45,972 bases of DNA. Source: Streptomyces sp. SID10853. GTDB taxonomy: Bacteria; Actinomycetota; Actinomycetes; Streptomycetales; Streptomycetaceae. Below are positions 7,877 through 16,805 of this stretch, one piece after another (within the stretch, counting starts at the first letter, position 1; every line of letters begins with the position of its first letter). The notes beneath the pieces were generated by a model, which saw only the letters and a list, made by a program, of their open reading frames with translations, had not been told where the DNA came from and searched no databases. Location of the stretch: assembly GCF_010548145.1 (NCBI RefSeq), contig NZ_JAAGLN010000032.1, positions 1 through 45,972 of the forward strand, written 5' to 3'. The translations under genes were made by a program, and so were the position numbers.

Positions 7877-9391
7877 GTGAGTACGACCAGTCTTCCCGCG
7901 CCCGACCACTCGCCCCTGATCCGTGAGGCGCTGCTCGCCGCCGCGTTCACCGCGGACGGCCTGCTCGACCTGCTCGGCGCGCCCGCGTACGCCGCGCTGG
8001 CCCGCAGCGAGACGGTGCCCGCGCTGCGCGCCACGCGTGGCCGGACACCGCTGGAGACGCTGGTGCGGCTCTTCCTGCTCCAGCAGACCGTCCCCGCCGA
8101 GCAGGCCGCGGCCGCACTGCCGTTGGAGGAGTGCGTCACGGACGGCTGGGTGGTGCGCGCGGACGACGGCGTACGGGCGACGGTGGACGTCAGGCCGTAC
8201 GGAGGCCCGGAGGGGCAGGACTGGTTCATCGTCTCGGACCCGGGGTGCGGGGTCGGTGGCGCCGGTGGCATCGGCAGCCATGACGAAGGCGTGGTGCTGG
8301 GGGTCGGCGGGGCGTCCACCACGCTCGCCGGGATCACCGTTCGTACGCCTGTCGGGCGGGCGCTCGACCTCGGTACCGGATCAGGCATCCAGGCGCTGCA
8401 CGCCGCGCAGCACGCGACTGCTGTGACGGCCACCGACCTCAACCCGCGGGCGCTCGCCTTCACCCGTCTCACCCTCGCGCTGTCCGGTGCCCCCGCGGCG
8501 GACCTCCGCGACGGTTCGCTCTTCGAGCCGGTGGCGGGCGAGGCGTACGACCTGATCGTGTCCAACCCGCCGTTCGTCATCTCGCCCGGAGCCCGGCTGA
8601 CCTACCGGGACGGCGGGATGGGCGGGGACGATCTCTGCCGCTCGCTCGTGTCGGAGGCCGGTGCCCATCTGAACACGGGGGGATACGCCCAGTTCCTGGC
8701 CAACTGGCAGCATGTGGAAGGCGAGGAGTGGCAGGACCGGCTTCGCTCCTGGGTGCCGCGCGGCTGCGACGCGTGGATCGTGCAGCGCGAGGTGCAGGAC
8801 ATCACGCAGTACGCGGAGCTGTGGCTGCGCGACAGCGGCGACCACCGCGCGGACCCCGACGCCTACGCCGAGCGGTACGAGGCGTGGCTCGACGAGTTCG
8901 ACGCCCGGCGGACCAAGGCGGTCGGCTTCGGCTGGATCACGCTGCACAAGTCGGGGTCCGACCGTCCGTCGATCGTGGTGGAGGAGTGGCCGCACCCGGT
9001 CGAGCAGCCGCTCGGCGAGACCGTACGGGCGCACTTCGAGCGCAGGGACTATCTGCGCGACCACGACGACGCGGCCCTCCTCGCCGGGTACTTCAGGCTC
9101 GCGCCCGAGGTGGTGCAGGAGCAGGTCGGCATGCCGGGCGCCGAGGACCCCGAACATGTGATCCTCCGGCAGAACCGCGGTATGCGCAGGGCGACCAAGG
9201 TCGACACGGTGGGGGCGGGCTTCGCCGGCGTGTGTGACGGGACGCTCTCCGCCGGGCAGATCCTGGACGCCATCGCCCAGTTGCTCGGTGAGGACCCGGT
9301 GGTGCTCAGGGACCGCACCCCGCAGTCCATCAGGCTGCTGGTCGAGGAGGGCTTCCTCGACCCGGTGGGCCCGCCGGCCGCGGCCGTCTGA
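7877..9391 (+). CDS. Class I SAM-dependent methyltransferase (HemK/RlmG-like N-terminal-extended family)
   Basis: This 504-residue protein has a helical N-terminal domain of about 150 residues, a Rossmann methyltransferase core and a C-terminal domain of about 200 residues. In the core, motif I is LDLGTGSGIQAL near residue 164, the acidic residue after beta-2 lies in TATDLNPRAL, and the NPPF catalytic tetrapeptide is in IVSNPPFVIS near 230. NPPF marks enzymes that methylate an amide or exocyclic nitrogen (HemK/PrmC, RsmC, RlmG), so an RNA or protein target is inferred; the substrate is unknown. GTG 7877 was chosen because everything upstream lies in a terminator and a promoter-like sequence. 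It appears leaderless. The neighbours do not indicate a pathway. Confidence 0.85.
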   Translation: MSTTSLPAPDHSPLIREALLAAAFTADGLLDLLGAPAYAALARSETVPALRATRGRTPLETLVRLFLLQQTVPAEQAAAALPLEECVTDGWVVRADDGVRATVDVRPYGGPEGQDWFIVSDPGCGVGGAGGIGSHDEGVVLGVGGASTTLAGITVRTPVGRALDLGTGSGIQALHAAQHATAVTATDLNPRALAFTRLTLALSGAPAADLRDGSLFEPVAGEAYDLIVSNPPFVISPGARLTYRDGGMGGDDLCRSLVSEAGAHLNTGGYAQFLANWQHVEGEEWQDRLRSWVPRGCDAWIVQREVQDITQYAELWLRDSGDHRADPDAYAERYEAWLDEFDARRTKAVGFGWITLHKSGSDRPSIVVEEWPHPVEQPLGETVRAHFERRDYLRDHDDAALLAGYFRLAPEVVQEQVGMPGAEDPEHVILRQNRGMRRATKVDTVGAGFAGVCDGTLSAGQILDAIAQLLGEDPVVLRDRTPQSIRLLVEEGFLDPVGPPAAAV

Positions 9392-9414
9392 CCGCCGGTC
9401 GCCTGCATCTGTCC

Positions 9415-9538
9415 GAGAACCGCCGGTCCGCCTGCGGGCGTCCGCGAACCACCGGTCCCTCAGCGAACCACCGGTCCGTCCGAGAACCACCGGTCCCTCC
9501 GCGAACCACCAGTCCGTCAGAGAAGCGCCGGTCCGGCC
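9415..9538 (+). repeat. 19-bp tandem repeat array
   Basis: Five head-to-tail copies of a 19-bp unit (consensus GCGAACCACCGGTCCSTCM) run 9444-9462, 9463-9481, 9482-9500, 9501-9519 and 9520-9538. A sixth copy (9415-9433) is separated from them by a 10-bp insertion. The array starts 23 bp after the methyltransferase stop. I see no convincing reading frame on either strand. The remaining 190 bp to the next gene is plain GC-rich sequence. Confidence 0.9.
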
Positions 9539-9730
9539 GAGGTCCGAAGGTCCGCCGGAAGCCCGGCCGGCCGGCCGGAGCGGCCCGGCGTCGGGCCGCG
9601 GCCGTCGCCCGGCCGCCGTCCCGCCCACTGGCCGGTCGCCCGCGCCCGCCGTTCACCCGTCGTTCGCGCCGGTGTCGTCCCGGCGTGCCAGCCTCGCCGT
9701 CCTGGCACTCGGGGACGGGATGGTACGGAC

Positions 9731-9928
9731 ATGGAGAGCGCGCCCGCGGTCTTCGCCGGAACGACATTCGCACTGTTCGGGGGTGCGCTGCTGCTGTGGA
9801 CCGGGGCGCGCACGCTCCGTCGTGCGCCGGTGGCGGAGGGGGTGGACCCCACCCGCGCCCGCGTTCTGGCGGTGGTGTCCGGCGTGGTGTCACTCGCCCT
9901 GGGGGTGTGGTGCTTCACCCGCCTCTGA
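9731..9928 (+). CDS. Small two-helix membrane protein
   Basis: The 65-residue protein has two hydrophobic segments, about residues 7-25 (AGTTFALFGGALLLWTG) and 44-63 (VLAVVSGVVSLALGVWCF). They are joined by a short basic loop containing RTLRRAP. This suggests a hairpin in the cytoplasmic membrane. ATG 9731 is preceded by a purine-rich stretch (GGGGACGGGA). Similar small proteins sit just upstream of topA in other Streptomyces as I recall, but no function is known to me. Confidence 0.65.
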   Translation: MESAPAVFAGTTFALFGGALLLWTGARTLRRAPVAEGVDPTRARVLAVVSGVVSLALGVWCFTRL

Positions 9929-10077
9929 CGATCACCCGCCGTGCCGCCTCCGGGGCTCCGCGGCGGAGCCCCGCAGGGGGCTGAGCGAGGCTCCGGCGAG
10001 GGCAGTGGGCCGATCCGGGCGGCAGAAATGCCGGTAGTCGGGTTACCGTTCCAGTGGCCGTTGCGGGCTTTTGCCGT

Positions 10078-10108
10078 TTGACACGGGGACGGGATGTACC
10101 GTCACACT
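10078..10108 (+). promoter_or_regulatory. Possible topA promoter
   Basis: A perfect -35 hexamer TTGACA lies at 10078-10083. Two candidate -10 boxes follow: TACCGT (10097-10102, 13-bp spacer) and CACACT (10103-10108, 19-bp spacer). Non-optimal spacers are a known feature of supercoiling-sensitive promoters, and topA is supercoiling-controlled in Streptomyces, so either choice is plausible. Confidence 0.4.
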
Positions 10109-10155
10109 CCGCAGCGAGCATGACCACCGAGTGCCGACCGGAGAGAAGAGCCACG

Positions 10156-13008
10156 TTGTCCCCGACCAGCGAGACCGCACACGGTGGCCGCCGACTCGTC
10201 ATTGTCGAGTCGCCCGCCAAGGCGAAGACGATCAAGGGCTATCTCGGCCCGGGTTATGTCGTCGAGGCGAGCGTCGGGCACATCCGCGACCTCCCGAACG
10301 GTGCCGCCGAGGTGCCGGACAAGTACACCGGCGAGGTGCGCCGCCTCGGCGTGGACGTCGACAATGACTTCCAGCCCATCTATGTCGTCAACGCCGACAA
10401 GAAGGCGCAGGTCAGGAAGCTCAAGGACCTCCTCGCGGAGTCCGATGAACTCTTCCTCGCCACCGATGAGGACCGCGAGGGCGAAGCCATCGCGTGGCAC
10501 CTCCAGGAGGTCCTGAAGCCCAAGGTCCCGGTCCACCGGATGGTCTTCCACGAGATCACCAAGGAAGCGATCAGGGCCGCCGTCGCCAATCCGCGCGAGC
10601 TCAACAAGCGCATGGTCGACGCGCAGGAAACCCGCCGGATCCTCGACCGTCTCTACGGCTACGAGGTCTCCCCGGTCCTGTGGAAGAAGGTCATGCCGCG
10701 CCTCTCGGCGGGCCGTGTGCAGTCCGTCGCGACCCGGCTGGTCGTCGAACGGGAACGCGAACGCATCGCGTTCCGTTCTGCTGAGTACTGGGACCTCACC
10801 GGCACGTTCTCCACCGGCCGCCAGGGCGACGCATCCGACCCGTCGACCCTCGTGGCCCGGCTGAATTCGGTGGACGGCCGCCGGGTCGCCCAGGGCCGTG
10901 ACTTCAACTCCACGGGACAGCTCAAGAGCGACGTCCTGCACCTTGACGAGGCCAATGCCCGGGCGCTCGCCGCCGCGCTGGCCGACTCGGCCTTCGCGGT
11001 GCGCTCGGTCGAGTCCAAGCCGTACCGCCGCTCGCCGTACGCCCCGTTCCGTACGACGACCCTCCAGCAGGAGGCCAGCCGCAAGCTGGGATTCGGTGCG
11101 AAGTCGACCATGCAGGTGGCCCAGAAGCTGTATGAGAACGGCTTCATCACCTATATGCGTACGGACTCCACGACCCTCTCGGACACCGCGGTCGGCGCGG
11201 CCCGTGCCCAGGTCACGCAGTTGTACGGCGGCGACTACCTGCCGGACAAGCCGCGCACGTACGCCGGCAAGGTCAAGAACGCACAGGAGGCGCACGAGGC
11301 GATCCGCCCCTCGGGCGACCGGTTCCGTACGCCTGCCGAGACCGGTCTCTCCGGTGACCAGTTCCGGCTGTACGAGCTGATCTGGAAGCGGACCGTCGCC
11401 TCCCAGATGAAGGACGCGGTCGGTAACTCCGTCACCGTCAAGATCGCGGGCACCTCGTCCGACGGCCGGGTCGCCGAGTTCTCGGCCTCCGGCAAGACGA
11501 TCACCTTCCACGGCTTCATGAAGGCGTACGTCGAAGGGGCCGACGACCCGAACGCCGAGCTGGACGACCGCGAGCGCAGGCTGCCGCAGGTCGCCGAGGG
11601 CGACGCGCTCTCCGCCCAGGAGATGACCGTCGACGGCCACTCCACCAAGCCGCCGGCCCGCTACACCGAGGCATCGCTGGTCAAGGAGCTGGAAGAGCGG
11701 GAGATCGGCCGTCCCTCGACGTACGCGTCGATCATCGGCACCATCCTCGACCGCGGCTATGTCTTCAAGAAGGGCACCGCACTGGTCCCCTCCTTCCTCT
11801 CCTTCGCCGTGGTCAACCTGCTGGAGAAGCACTTCGGGCGGCTCGTCGACTACGACTTCACCGCACGGATGGAGGACGACCTCGACGGCATCGCGCGCGG
11901 CGAGGCCAAGTCCGTGCCGTGGCTGAGGCGGTTCTACTTCGGCGAGGGCGACGCGGGCACCGGCACCGCATCCGCCGCCGGGAACGGCGACGGCGACCAC
12001 CTCGGCGGGCTCAAGGAGCTCGTCACCGACCTGGGCGCCATCGACGCCCGGGAGATCTCGTCCTTCCCGGTGGGCGAGGGGATCGTGCTGCGAGTCGGCC
12101 GGTACGGCCCGTACATCGAGCGCGGTGAGAAGGACTCCGAGAACCACCAGCGCGCCGACGTCCCCGACGACATGGCGCCCGACGAGCTGACCGTCGAGTT
12201 CGCCGAGGAGCTGCTCGCCAAGCCGAGCGGCGACTTCGAGCTGGGCACCGATCCCGAGTCGGGCCACCAGATCGTGGCGAAGGACGGCCGGTACGGCCCG
12301 TACGTCACGGAGGTCCTTCCCGAGGGCACCCCGAAGACCGGCAAGAACGCGGTGAAGCCGCGGACCGCCTCGCTCTTCAAGTCGATGTCGCTCGACACGG
12401 TCACGCTGGCCGAAGCGCTCAAGCTGATGTCGCTGCCCCGGGTGGTCGGCACGGACGCCGAGGGCGTCGAGATCACCGCGCAGAACGGCCGGTACGGCCC
12501 GTACCTCAAGAAGGGCACCGACTCGCGCTCCCTGGAGACCGAGGACCAGCTCTTCAACATCACGCTCGACGAGGCGCTGGCGATCTACGCCCAGCCGAAG
12601 CAGCGTGGGCGTGCCGCGGCCAAGCCGCCGCTCAAGGAGCTGGGCACCGACCCGGTCAGCGAGCGTCCCGTCGTCGTGAAGGACGGCCGGTTCGGCGCGT
12701 ACGTCACGGACGGCGAGACGAACGCGACGCTGCGGACCGACGACAGCGTCGAGGACATCACGCCCGAGCGCGGTTACGAACTGCTCGCCGAGAAGCGCGC
12801 CAAGGGCCCGGCGAAGAAGAAGACCGCCAAGAAGGCCCCGGCCAAGAAGACGGCGGCGAAGAAGACGGCGGCGAAGAAGACCACCACGGCCACCAAGAAG
12901 ACCGCGGCGAAGAAGACCACCACGGCGGCGAAGAAGGCTCCGGCCAAGAAGGCCCCCGCCAAGAAGGCCGCACAGAAGACCGGCGCCACGGCCTCGTCCG
13001 ACGAGTAG
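10156..13008 (+). CDS. topA: DNA topoisomerase I
   Basis: The 950-residue type IA topoisomerase relaxes negative supercoils. The TOPRIM domain starts at LVIVESPAKAKTIKGYLG and contains DEDREGEAIAWHL. The catalytic Tyr333 lies in ITYMRTDS, with Arg335 beside it. The C-terminal region has four Topo_C repeats, each marked by RYGPY/RFGAY. It ends in a long Lys/Ala tail (about the last 70 residues, repeats of AKKTA) and lacks the zinc fingers of E. coli TopA. Such tails are known in actinobacterial TopA and raise DNA affinity and processivity. TTG 10156 fits the usual Streptomyces N-terminus (SPTSETAHGG) and has GGAGAG upstream; a GTG at 10054 is also in frame but adds an atypical 34 residues. Confidence 0.97.
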   Translation: MSPTSETAHGGRRLVIVESPAKAKTIKGYLGPGYVVEASVGHIRDLPNGAAEVPDKYTGEVRRLGVDVDNDFQPIYVVNADKKAQVRKLKDLLAESDELFLATDEDREGEAIAWHLQEVLKPKVPVHRMVFHEITKEAIRAAVANPRELNKRMVDAQETRRILDRLYGYEVSPVLWKKVMPRLSAGRVQSVATRLVVERERERIAFRSAEYWDLTGTFSTGRQGDASDPSTLVARLNSVDGRRVAQGRDFNSTGQLKSDVLHLDEANARALAAALADSAFAVRSVESKPYRRSPYAPFRTTTLQQEASRKLGFGAKSTMQVAQKLYENGFITYMRTDSTTLSDTAVGAARAQVTQLYGGDYLPDKPRTYAGKVKNAQEAHEAIRPSGDRFRTPAETGLSGDQFRLYELIWKRTVASQMKDAVGNSVTVKIAGTSSDGRVAEFSASGKTITFHGFMKAYVEGADDPNAELDDRERRLPQVAEGDALSAQEMTVDGHSTKPPARYTEASLVKELEEREIGRPSTYASIIGTILDRGYVFKKGTALVPSFLSFAVVNLLEKHFGRLVDYDFTARMEDDLDGIARGEAKSVPWLRRFYFGEGDAGTGTASAAGNGDGDHLGGLKELVTDLGAIDAREISSFPVGEGIVLRVGRYGPYIERGEKDSENHQRADVPDDMAPDELTVEFAEELLAKPSGDFELGTDPESGHQIVAKDGRYGPYVTEVLPEGTPKTGKNAVKPRTASLFKSMSLDTVTLAEALKLMSLPRVVGTDAEGVEITAQNGRYGPYLKKGTDSRSLETEDQLFNITLDEALAIYAQPKQRGRAAAKPPLKELGTDPVSERPVVVKDGRFGAYVTDGETNATLRTDDSVEDITPERGYELLAEKRAKGPAKKKTAKKAPAKKTAAKKTAAKKTTTATKKTAAKKTTTAAKKAPAKKAPAKKAAQKTGATASSDE

Positions 13009-13124
13009 GACGCGGCACCGGGGCCCCGCGCTGCCGTGAGGCGGGTGCCGCGGGTGAACCGGCGCACTGCGCACCGGAGTCCGCACGCACCGCGGTCCTG
13101 GCGTGCGGGAACACGATGGATCCA

Positions 13125-13169
13125 ACGGCCGGTACGGCGCGTCCGCAATGGGCGCGGCGTACCGGCCGT
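13125..13169 (+). terminator. Hairpin between topA and tmk
   Basis: A perfect 12-bp stem, ACGGCCGGTACG (13125-13136) with CGTACCGGCCGT (13158-13169), has a 21-base loop and no T-tract. It probably terminates topA transcription. Confidence 0.55.
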
Positions 13170-13211
13170 CCAAATGTTCGGGGGGCCCGGCATGGATGTG
13201 GGCCTTCCGGA

Positions 13212-13223
13212 TAGGCTGGCCGG
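13212..13223 (+). promoter_or_regulatory. Leaderless-type -10 element of tmk
   Basis: TAGGCT (13212-13217) ends exactly six bases before the ATG. No ribosome site is present, so transcription probably starts at or next to the start codon. Confidence 0.5.
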
Positions 13224-16200
13224 ATGACGCGAGCCGAGCAGCCAACGGTCGTGAGCCCCACCTCCGACGAACTAGCCGCAGACTCACGCGAGCGTGCCGT
13301 ACGGGCCCTGTTGCGCATCCCTCCGCTCCGGCGGTTGTGGAGCGCCCAGCTCGTCGGCAATATCGGCGACACCCTCGCCCTTCTCGTGCTGCTGCTTCTT
13401 TCGTTGCAGGCGGCGGTCTCGCAAGAATCCTTCGGGGGCGGGTACCGCGGTGCCGCCTTCGCCGTAGCCGCCGTATTCGGCGCGCGGGCCCTTGCCACCC
13501 TGCTCTTCGGTGCCGTACTGCTCGGCCCGGTGGCCGCGCTGACCGCGCCGGACGGGCCGCTCGACCGCCGCTGGACCATGATCGGAGCGGACGGCCTGCG
13601 GGTCGCCCTGCTGATCATCGCCCCGCTGTGGGTCAACTGGACGCCGGCCGACGCGCCTGCCGCCCTGCTGGCCACGGTCTTCGTCACGGGTGTCGCCGAG
13701 CGCTTCTGGACCGTGGCCAAGGAGAGCACCGCACCCGCGCTGCTGCCGAAGCCGCCGCCGGAGAGCGTCGCGGTGCGAGGTCTGCCCGACCACCTCGAAG
13801 CGCTGCGCAAGCTCTCGCTGCGTACGGCCTTCCTCGCCATCCCGGCGGCCGCGGCCGCACTGCTGGTCGCCACACTGATCAGCAAGCTGCTGGGATCGGG
13901 CATCGACTGGTTCTCACAGCACCAGGCCGCGCTCGGCTCCTACGCCGCGGCCGGTCTCTTCGCCGCGTCCGTATCGACGCTGTACTTCCTGGAGCTGCCC
14001 GACGGCCAGACGCCGCGCGCGCGCTCCCCGCTGGAGGGGCTGCGCCGCCCCGCCGGTGCCAACGGTCCGGACAAGGGCCGCACCGGGACCGTCCCGCTGC
14101 TGGTGCTGGCCGCTGCCGCCGTCGCCGGAGCCATCGCGTCCGCCGCCGCCGTCGCCGTACTGGACGCCATCGACCTCGACGGCGGCCCGGTCGCCTTCGC
14201 GCTGCTCGTCCTCGTCCTGACCGCGGGCACGGCCGCCGGTATCCGCACCGCCCCCAAGACCCTCCCGGGTCTCTCCCGCCGCAGGCTGCTCGCGCTGGCG
14301 ATCACTCTGACCGGTGTGGCGCTGCTGGTCATGGGCCTGGTCCCGGACACCGCGACCGTCGTGCTGATCGCCGCCGTCGCCGGCTGGTCGGCCGGTGTCT
14401 CCGCGAACACCGCGCACACCCTGATCGACCAGGAGACCGAGGACAGCAGGCGGGCCAGGACCACCGGGCACCTCCAGGCGGTCGTACGGGTCGCCATCGC
14501 GCTGGGCGCGATCGTGGCCCCGCTGGTCGCCGCCCTGATCGGTCCGCACCACCTCGGCAACGGCAGCTTCGTCTTCGCCCATGGCGGCGCCGCCTTCACA
14601 CTGATGCTGGTCGGCGCGCTGCTGCTGCCGGTGGCCGCGCTCGTCCTGGTCAAGGCGGACGACCGTACGGGCGTACCGCTGCGCCACGATCTGCGGGACG
14701 CGCTGCGCGGCGGCGCCGACCCGGTCCAGGCCCCTGCGGCGACCGGTTTCTTCCTCGCATTCGAAGGCGGCGACGGGGCCGGCAAGTCCACCCAGGTCGA
14801 GGCGCTCGCGGAGTGGATCCGTGCCAAGGGCCACGAGGTCGTCGTCACCCGCGAACCGGGTGCGACCCCCGTCGGCAAGCGGCTGCGTTCGATCCTGCTC
14901 GACGTGGCGTCGGCAGGTCTGTCCAACCGCGCGGAGGCGCTGCTGTACGCGGCCGACCGCGCCGAGCACATCGACTCGGTCGTCCTGCCCGCCCTGGAGC
15001 GTGGCGCGATCGTCATCTCCGACCGCTACATCGACTCGTCGGTGGCCTACCAGGGCGCGGGCCGTGAACTGGCGCCGACCGAGATCAGCCGTATCAACCG
15101 CTGGGCGACCGGCGGTCTCGTTCCGCATCTGACGGTGCTGCTCGACGTCTCGCCTGAGGCCGCGCGCGAGCGCTTCACCGAGGCGCCCGACCGGCTGGAG
15201 TCCGAGCCCGCCGAATTCCACCAGCGGGTGCGGTCCGGGTTCCTGACGCTCGCCGCTGCCGATCCCGGCCGCTATCTGGTGGTGGACGGGGCGCAGGAAC
15301 CGGACGCGATCACCACGGTCGTACGCCACCGCCTCGACCAGCTGCTCCCGCTCTCCGAAGCCGAGATCAAGGCTCAGGAAGAGGCGCGGAAGGCCGCCGA
15401 GGAGGAGGCCCGCAGGAAGGCCGAGGAGGAAGCGGCCCGCAAGGCGGAGGAGGAGCGGCTGGAGCGCGAGCGCCAGGCACAGCTCGCGAAGCTCCGGGCC
15501 GAGGAGGAGGAGCGCAAGCGCCGCGAGCTCGAAGAGGCGCGGCGGCGTGAGGAGGAGCGCCAGGCCGAGGAGGCGCGCCGGCAGGCCGAGGAGGCCAGGC
15601 GTCTCGCCGAGGAGGAGCGGCTCCGCCGTGAGGCCGAGGCGCAGGCGCGCGAGCAGGAGCAGGAGCGGCTCCGCAGGCAGAAGGAAGAGCAGGAGCGGCT
15701 CCGCGCGGAGGCCGATGAGCGCCGCAAGGAGAAGCAGCGCAAGGCCGAGCAGGCGCTGCTCCGGGCCGAGGAGGCTCGCAGGCAGGCCGAGGCGGAGGCC
15801 GCCGAGGCGGCGAAGACGGCGACGGCTTCGGGCAGCACCGGGGTTGCTGACAGCGAGACGACTGTCGAGACGCCTGTGATGGGCGGCAACGAGGTGACTC
15901 AGCCGGTGGCGGTGCGGCCCACCCCGCCGTCGTCCGACTCGGACGAGACGACGGTCATCCCGAAGTTCGCGGAGGGCGCGGGGGAGTCCGGGACGTCCGG
16001 CGGATCCGGTGGTGCGGCCGCCCCGTCGGGTGCCTCGGGTGCCTCGGGTGCTCACCCCTCGCAGAGTTCGCAGGGGTCGCAAGGGTCGCAGGGTTCGCAG
16101 GCGGAGGGTGCTGCGAGGTCCGGGCGGTCGGCGGGTCCTTCGTGGGCCGCCAGGCTGTCCGACCCGGCGGACGAGCCCGGTCCGGGGCCGGCGCCGGGTG

Positions 16201-16523
16201 CGGGATCCACCGCGGACTCGGAGGAGACGGCGGTTCTGCCGCAGGCGCAGCTGCCGGGCGCGACTCCCGCGGACCGGGTGCCGCCCGGGTACTTCAGGGA
16301 CGAGCACTCCGGGCAGCCGCACCAGTCGCCGCCGGAGAACGCGAACGAGCGGACCCGCGAGCTGCCGCAGATCGATCCGGACCGCCCGCGCCGCCGCTCG
16401 GACTGGGCGGAGGAGACTCCGCTCGACGACCTGCCCTCGCTGGCGGACGAACTGCTGGGCTCGGACCGCGAGGACGAGGACCAGGACAACAGGGGCAGAG
16501 GCCGGGGCAAGGGACGGCGCTGA
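13224..16523 (+). CDS. tmk: Membrane-anchored thymidylate kinase fusion (MFS-like domain + dTMP kinase + coiled coil + disordered tail)
   Basis: A 1099-residue protein with four parts. Residues 30-490 form about ten to twelve transmembrane helices resembling an MFS transporter. Residues about 505-715 are a complete thymidylate kinase with P-loop FEGGDGAGKST, the DR(Y/H) motif ISDRYIDSSVAYQGAGRELA and the VTREPG motif; this part makes dTDP from dTMP. Residues about 715-870 are a Glu/Arg/Ala-rich coiled coil. The rest is acidic, Ser/Gly/Pro-rich and disordered, with small repeats such as SGASGASGA and SQGSQGSQG. A stand-alone Tmk is about 210 residues. Fusion forms of this kind are common in Streptomyces. 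Whether the membrane part transports anything is unknown; it may just tether the kinase. ATG 13224 has no ribosome site but a -10-like box. Confidence 0.93.
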   Translation: MTRAEQPTVVSPTSDELAADSRERAVRALLRIPPLRRLWSAQLVGNIGDTLALLVLLLLSLQAAVSQESFGGGYRGAAFAVAAVFGARALATLLFGAVLLGPVAALTAPDGPLDRRWTMIGADGLRVALLIIAPLWVNWTPADAPAALLATVFVTGVAERFWTVAKESTAPALLPKPPPESVAVRGLPDHLEALRKLSLRTAFLAIPAAAAALLVATLISKLLGSGIDWFSQHQAALGSYAAAGLFAASVSTLYFLELPDGQTPRARSPLEGLRRPAGANGPDKGRTGTVPLLVLAAAAVAGAIASAAAVAVLDAIDLDGGPVAFALLVLVLTAGTAAGIRTAPKTLPGLSRRRLLALAITLTGVALLVMGLVPDTATVVLIAAVAGWSAGVSANTAHTLIDQETEDSRRARTTGHLQAVVRVAIALGAIVAPLVAALIGPHHLGNGSFVFAHGGAAFTLMLVGALLLPVAALVLVKADDRTGVPLRHDLRDALRGGADPVQAPAATGFFLAFEGGDGAGKSTQVEALAEWIRAKGHEVVVTREPGATPVGKRLRSILLDVASAGLSNRAEALLYAADRAEHIDSVVLPALERGAIVISDRYIDSSVAYQGAGRELAPTEISRINRWATGGLVPHLTVLLDVSPEAARERFTEAPDRLESEPAEFHQRVRSGFLTLAAADPGRYLVVDGAQEPDAITTVVRHRLDQLLPLSEAEIKAQEEARKAAEEEARRKAEEEAARKAEEERLERERQAQLAKLRAEEEERKRRELEEARRREEERQAEEARRQAEEARRLAEEERLRREAEAQAREQEQERLRRQKEEQERLRAEADERRKEKQRKAEQALLRAEEARRQAEAEAAEAAKTATASGSTGVADSETTVETPVMGGNEVTQPVAVRPTPPSSDSDETTVIPKFAEGAGESGTSGGSGGAAAPSGASGASGAHPSQSSQGSQGSQGSQAEGAARSGRSAGPSWAARLSDPADEPGPGPAPGAGSTADSEETAVLPQAQLPGATPADRVPPGYFRDEHSGQPHQSPPENANERTRELPQIDPDRPRRRSDWAEETPLDDLPSLADELLGSDREDEDQDNRGRGRGKGRR

Positions 16524-16542
16524 CCGAACTGGGTCACGACCT

Positions 16543-16578
16543 GCGGGCCCGGAGGACTTCACCGTCCTCCGGGCCCGC
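16543..16578 (+). terminator. Terminator after tmk
   Basis: A perfect 15-bp GC-rich stem (16543-16557 with 16564-16578) with a 6-base loop TTCACC starts 19 bp after the tmk stop. Confidence 0.85.
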
Positions 16579-16668
16579 GGTGCTGTGTGGGCCCCCGGAA
16601 CACACAGGCTGTGGACAACGAGGCTGCGGGAGGCCGGGCGGGACATGGCGGGCTGGGACCGGACCGTA

Positions 16669-16691
16669 CTGTCAGACCCCTGCGCCACAAT
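16669..16691 (+). promoter_or_regulatory. RecA-NDp (PafBC)-like promoter upstream of holB
   Basis: CTGTCAGAC (16669-16677), eight bases, then CACAAT (16686-16691). The arrangement and the GCCACAATGGAG context are the same as in front of the methyltransferase gene at 7848-7874. It would give a leader of roughly 110 bases before holB. Confidence 0.5.
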
Positions 16692-16805
16692 GGAGACCAC
16701 ACAGCACCACCGCACAGCGCCACCGTGCGGAACCGTCCGTGCGGAACAGACCGTTCGGCACCGGTGCAAAAAGAGGCTGGCAAGAAGAGAGAGGGGGGCG
16801 ACAGC

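Noticed and set aside
10102..13287. A 1061-codon open frame antisense to topA
   Set aside because: It is Leu/Arg/Val-rich without motifs and mirrors the codon pattern of topA on the other strand. Such long antisense frames are normal in high-GC genomes.
13103..15067. A 654-codon plus-strand frame overlapping tmk
   Set aside because: Arg/Pro/Ala-rich frame shadow of the membrane part of tmk; no start context and no motifs.
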